Under the pieces are notes generated by a model that saw only the letters and a program-made list of their open reading frames with translations, was not told where the DNA came from and did not search any database. This document shows positions 33,478-35,254 of a stretch of DNA of 35,254 nt, piece after piece. This DNA is from Microcystis aeruginosa LEGE 91341. Its GTDB lineage: Bacteria; Cyanobacteriota; Cyanobacteriia; Cyanobacteriales; Microcystaceae. The position numbers and the translations under genes are program-made. Positions within the stretch are counted from its first letter, which is position 1; each line of letters opens with the position of its first letter. The stretch spans positions 1-35,254 of the forward strand of contig NZ_JADEXY010000029.1 of the NCBI RefSeq assembly GCF_015206885.1. Reading direction: 5' to 3'.

Positions 33478-34728
33478 TCAAGCATATTTTCTAAAAGCTA
33501 AGGTGACGTTATGGCCACCAAATCCAAAGGAGTTGGAGAGAGCAGCGTTAACTATCTGCTGACGACTTTCGTAGGGGACATAATCGAGATCGCAATCGGG
33601 GTCAGGATTGTCCAGGTTGAGCGTCGGGGGAATCCGATCATTAGCGATCGCCATAACCGTGGCCACGGCTTCAATGCCGCCAGAACCGCCTAAAAGGTGG
33701 CCTGTCATCGATTTGGTGGAACTAACGGGGATTTGGTAGGCCGATTCTCCTAAAGCTTTTTTAATCGCCTTGGTTTCCGTGGGATCATTGGCCCCCGTAC
33801 TGGTCCCGTGGGCGTTGATATAGCTAATTTCCGCCGGAGTTAAACCGGCATCTTTGATCGCTAATTCGATCGCTCTGGTGGCCCCACGACCATCGGGAAC
33901 TGGAGCCGTCATGTGATAGGCATCGCAAGTCAGACCATAACCGATCATTTCGGCGTAAATACGCGCCCCACGGGCCAAGGCCGTTTCTAATTCCTCTATA
34001 ATCAAGATTCCCGCCCCTTCCCCCATGACAAAACCATCCCGATCCTTGTCAAAGGGACGACTGGCCCGGGTGGGGTCATCGTTGCGGGTGGACAGGGCCT
34101 TAGCGGAGGCAAAACCAGCCAATCCTAGGGGAGTAACGGCGGCCTCCGTCCCACCGCAGATCATCGCTTTGGCAAAACCCCTTTGTACTAGACGGAAAGC
34201 ATCGCCGATGGCATTGGAACCGGCAGCACAAGCGGTCACGGTACAGTTACTCGGTCCCTTGGCCCCCGTGTGGATAGCGGTTAAACCAGCAGCCATATTG
34301 GCAATCATCATCGGGATCATGAAAGGACTACACCGGCTCGGACCTTTTGTCAAGTAAATTTCCTGTTGATCCTCCAGCACTTTTATGCCACCTACGCCCG
34401 TACCAATTAGTACACCTATATCATCGGCATTGAGAGCGTCGATAACTAATCGAGAATCTTGCAGCGCTTGCAAACTAGCGGCGACGGCAAATTGAGCGAA
34501 ACGGTCCATGCGCTTTGCCTCTTTGCGCTCCACATATTCGTGGGGGTCAAAACCCCGCACTTCCCCAGCAATGCGACAAGCGTGACGGGAGGCATCAAAG
34601 TGGGTAATTAAACCAATGCCACTTTTGCCGTTGATTAAGCCTGTCCAATAGTCTGCTAGATTATTGCCGAGGGGAGTGATCGCACCCATCCCCGTGATGA
34701 CAACCCTTTTTAATGGCAATTCTGTCAT
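33478..34728 (-). CDS. fabF: Beta-ketoacyl-ACP synthase II
   Basis: A 416-residue KAS II. The Cys-His-His catalytic triad is intact: Cys167 in NCTVTACAAG, His307 in INAHGTST and His344 in KSMTGHLLGG. The N-terminus VVITGMGAITPLGN is typical. It elongates acyl-ACP by Claisen condensation and sits 69 bp after acpP, its carrier. Normal length. Confidence 0.97.
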   Translation of the reverse strand: MTELPLKRVVITGMGAITPLGNNLADYWTGLINGKSGIGLITHFDASRHACRIAGEVRGFDPHEYVERKEAKRMDRFAQFAVAASLQALQDSRLVIDALNADDIGVLIGTGVGGIKVLEDQQEIYLTKGPSRCSPFMIPMMIANMAAGLTAIHTGAKGPSNCTVTACAAGSNAIGDAFRLVQRGFAKAMICGGTEAAVTPLGLAGFASAKALSTRNDDPTRASRPFDKDRDGFVMGEGAGILIIEELETALARGARIYAEMIGYGLTCDAYHMTAPVPDGRGATRAIELAIKDAGLTPAEISYINAHGTSTGANDPTETKAIKKALGESAYQIPVSSTKSMTGHLLGGSGGIEAVATVMAIANDRIPPTLNLDNPDPDCDLDYVPYESRQQIVNAALSNSFGFGGHNVTLAFRKYA

Positions 34729-34797
34729 GTTTGTTCAAAAATAAGGGCAGATTTTGCCCCAGATATTTAATTCTATTTGTCAATTCTCCCGCAATAA

Positions 34798-35049
34798 TTA
34801 GGCGGTTGCTTCTACTTTCCCGCTAATATAATCGGCAGCTTTGCCCACAGTGTCAATTTGTTCGGCTGCTTCGTCGGGAATTTCAATATCAAATTCTTCC
34901 TCTAAAGCCATCACTAACTCGACCACATCAAGGGAATCAGCTTTCAGATCATTAGCAAAGCTTGCTTCGGGAGTAACTGTACCCGGATCCTCTACTTCTA
35001 ATTGTTCCACAACAACTTTTTTAACTCGATCGAAAATTTCTGCACTCAT
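34798..35049 (-). CDS. acpP: Acyl carrier protein
   Basis: An 83-residue acidic ACP. Ser39 in [10 protein letters not shown] is the 4'-phosphopantetheine attachment site. A TTG three codons upstream also opens the frame; the ATG at 35049 gives the standard [11 protein letters not shown] start. It is the first gene of acpP-fabF-tkt. The 5' region (35050-35238) shows no clear promoter before the contig end. Confidence 0.96.
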   Translation of the reverse strand: MSAEIFDRVKKVVVEQLEVEDPGTVTPEASFANDLKADSLDVVELVMALEEEFDIEIPDEAAEQIDTVGKAADYISGKVEATA

Positions 35050-35238
35050 GGATGTCAATTTTTATCCGCTGGTTTACCGGACTCTAGCCTCTAGGGTCTG
35101 GGGAAATGGGGCGGTGTTACCATTTCCGACAATAAATTTCGGTTAGCTTTTTCACTGACCATTTTTCATCTTACTGGAAGTTGTTCCCCTCTTGATGAAG
35201 TTTTTTTGCGCTCATCAGAAGACAAGGGTGTGGGGTGT

Positions 35239-35254
35239 CTGTCTCTTATACACA
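35239..35254. other. Nextera transposase adaptor remnant (contig end)
   Basis: The final 16 bases, CTGTCTCTTATACACA, equal the start of the reverse complement of the Tn5 mosaic end used in Nextera libraries. This is library sequence left untrimmed at the assembly's edge, not chromosome. Confidence 0.93.

Noticed and set aside
34025-35146. Plus-strand frames opposite fabF and acpP (110 and 101 codons)
   Set aside because: They mirror strongly supported core genes in other frames; low-quality composition.

Overview
The window reads as cyanobacterial chromosome, most likely a Microcystis-type genome, although I cannot confirm the species. The evidence is: a phycocyanin chromophore-lyase subunit gene (cpcF-like); many HIP1 octamers (GCGATCGC); the acpP-fabF-tkt and rne-rnhB gene orders known from Synechocystis and relatives; heptameric tandem repeats; and many small non-coding transposon-like repeats between genes. 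The last 16 bases match the Nextera transposase adaptor, so the right edge is a contig end carrying residual library sequence.

Layout. 1-2568: cpcF-like lyase, then an ABC-2 permease and its ATPase. 2569-3196: a 278-bp MITE-like element. 3197-11401: a surface-polysaccharide island. A leftward set (gmhA, hddA, hddC, glycosyltransferase) and a rightward set (gmhB and two GT4 glycosyltransferases) diverge from about 7.7-8.3 kb. A second, rightward glycosyltransferase paralogous to the leftward one closes the left flank. Together gmhA, hddA, gmhB and hddC encode every step from sedoheptulose 7-phosphate to GDP-D-glycero-alpha-D-manno-heptose. The four glycosyltransferases are the likely users.

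11402-12790 is a rearranged patch. A segment of about 227 bp (a piece of a broken precorrin-6A-reductase-like gene, the adjoining spacer and the first 28 codons of a DUF2470 gene) occurs twice, exactly 1090 bp apart. The left copy is fused in frame to a signal-peptide-like segment and an unknown presumably exported domain, giving a chimeric gene. Several repeat families lie between the copies. 12707-14295 carries the intact DUF2470 gene and a tight set of small membrane-protein genes (unknown, TM2-SHOCT, helix-hairpin-helix).

14665-22408 holds mostly single genes: SDR oxidoreductase, a small conserved protein with a clear terminator, PfkB sugar/nucleoside kinase, a DUF433/DUF5615-type toxin-antitoxin pair, a DUF29 protein, MsrP-like molybdoenzyme, cytochrome P450 (CYP110-like) and a TVP38/DedA-type membrane protein. 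22432-25208 is rne-rnhB (overlapping by 4 nt) with a long leader. 25925-28184 is a TPR-FkbM methyltransferase overlapping a DUF2232 membrane protein gene. 28185-28712 contains one repeat element interrupted by another. Its uninterrupted relative at 12.4 kb defines the insertion as 160 bp with a 4-bp AATT duplication. 28713-35049 is core metabolism: rbgA/ylqF GTPase, gltD, tkt, fabF and acpP.

I found no rRNA, tRNA, CRISPR array, prophage or complete insertion sequence. The most unusual parts are the duplicated/chimeric patch at 11.4-12.8 kb, the nested repeats, the complete GDP-heptose pathway with its glycosyltransferases, and a structured non-coding element between gmhA and gmhB.
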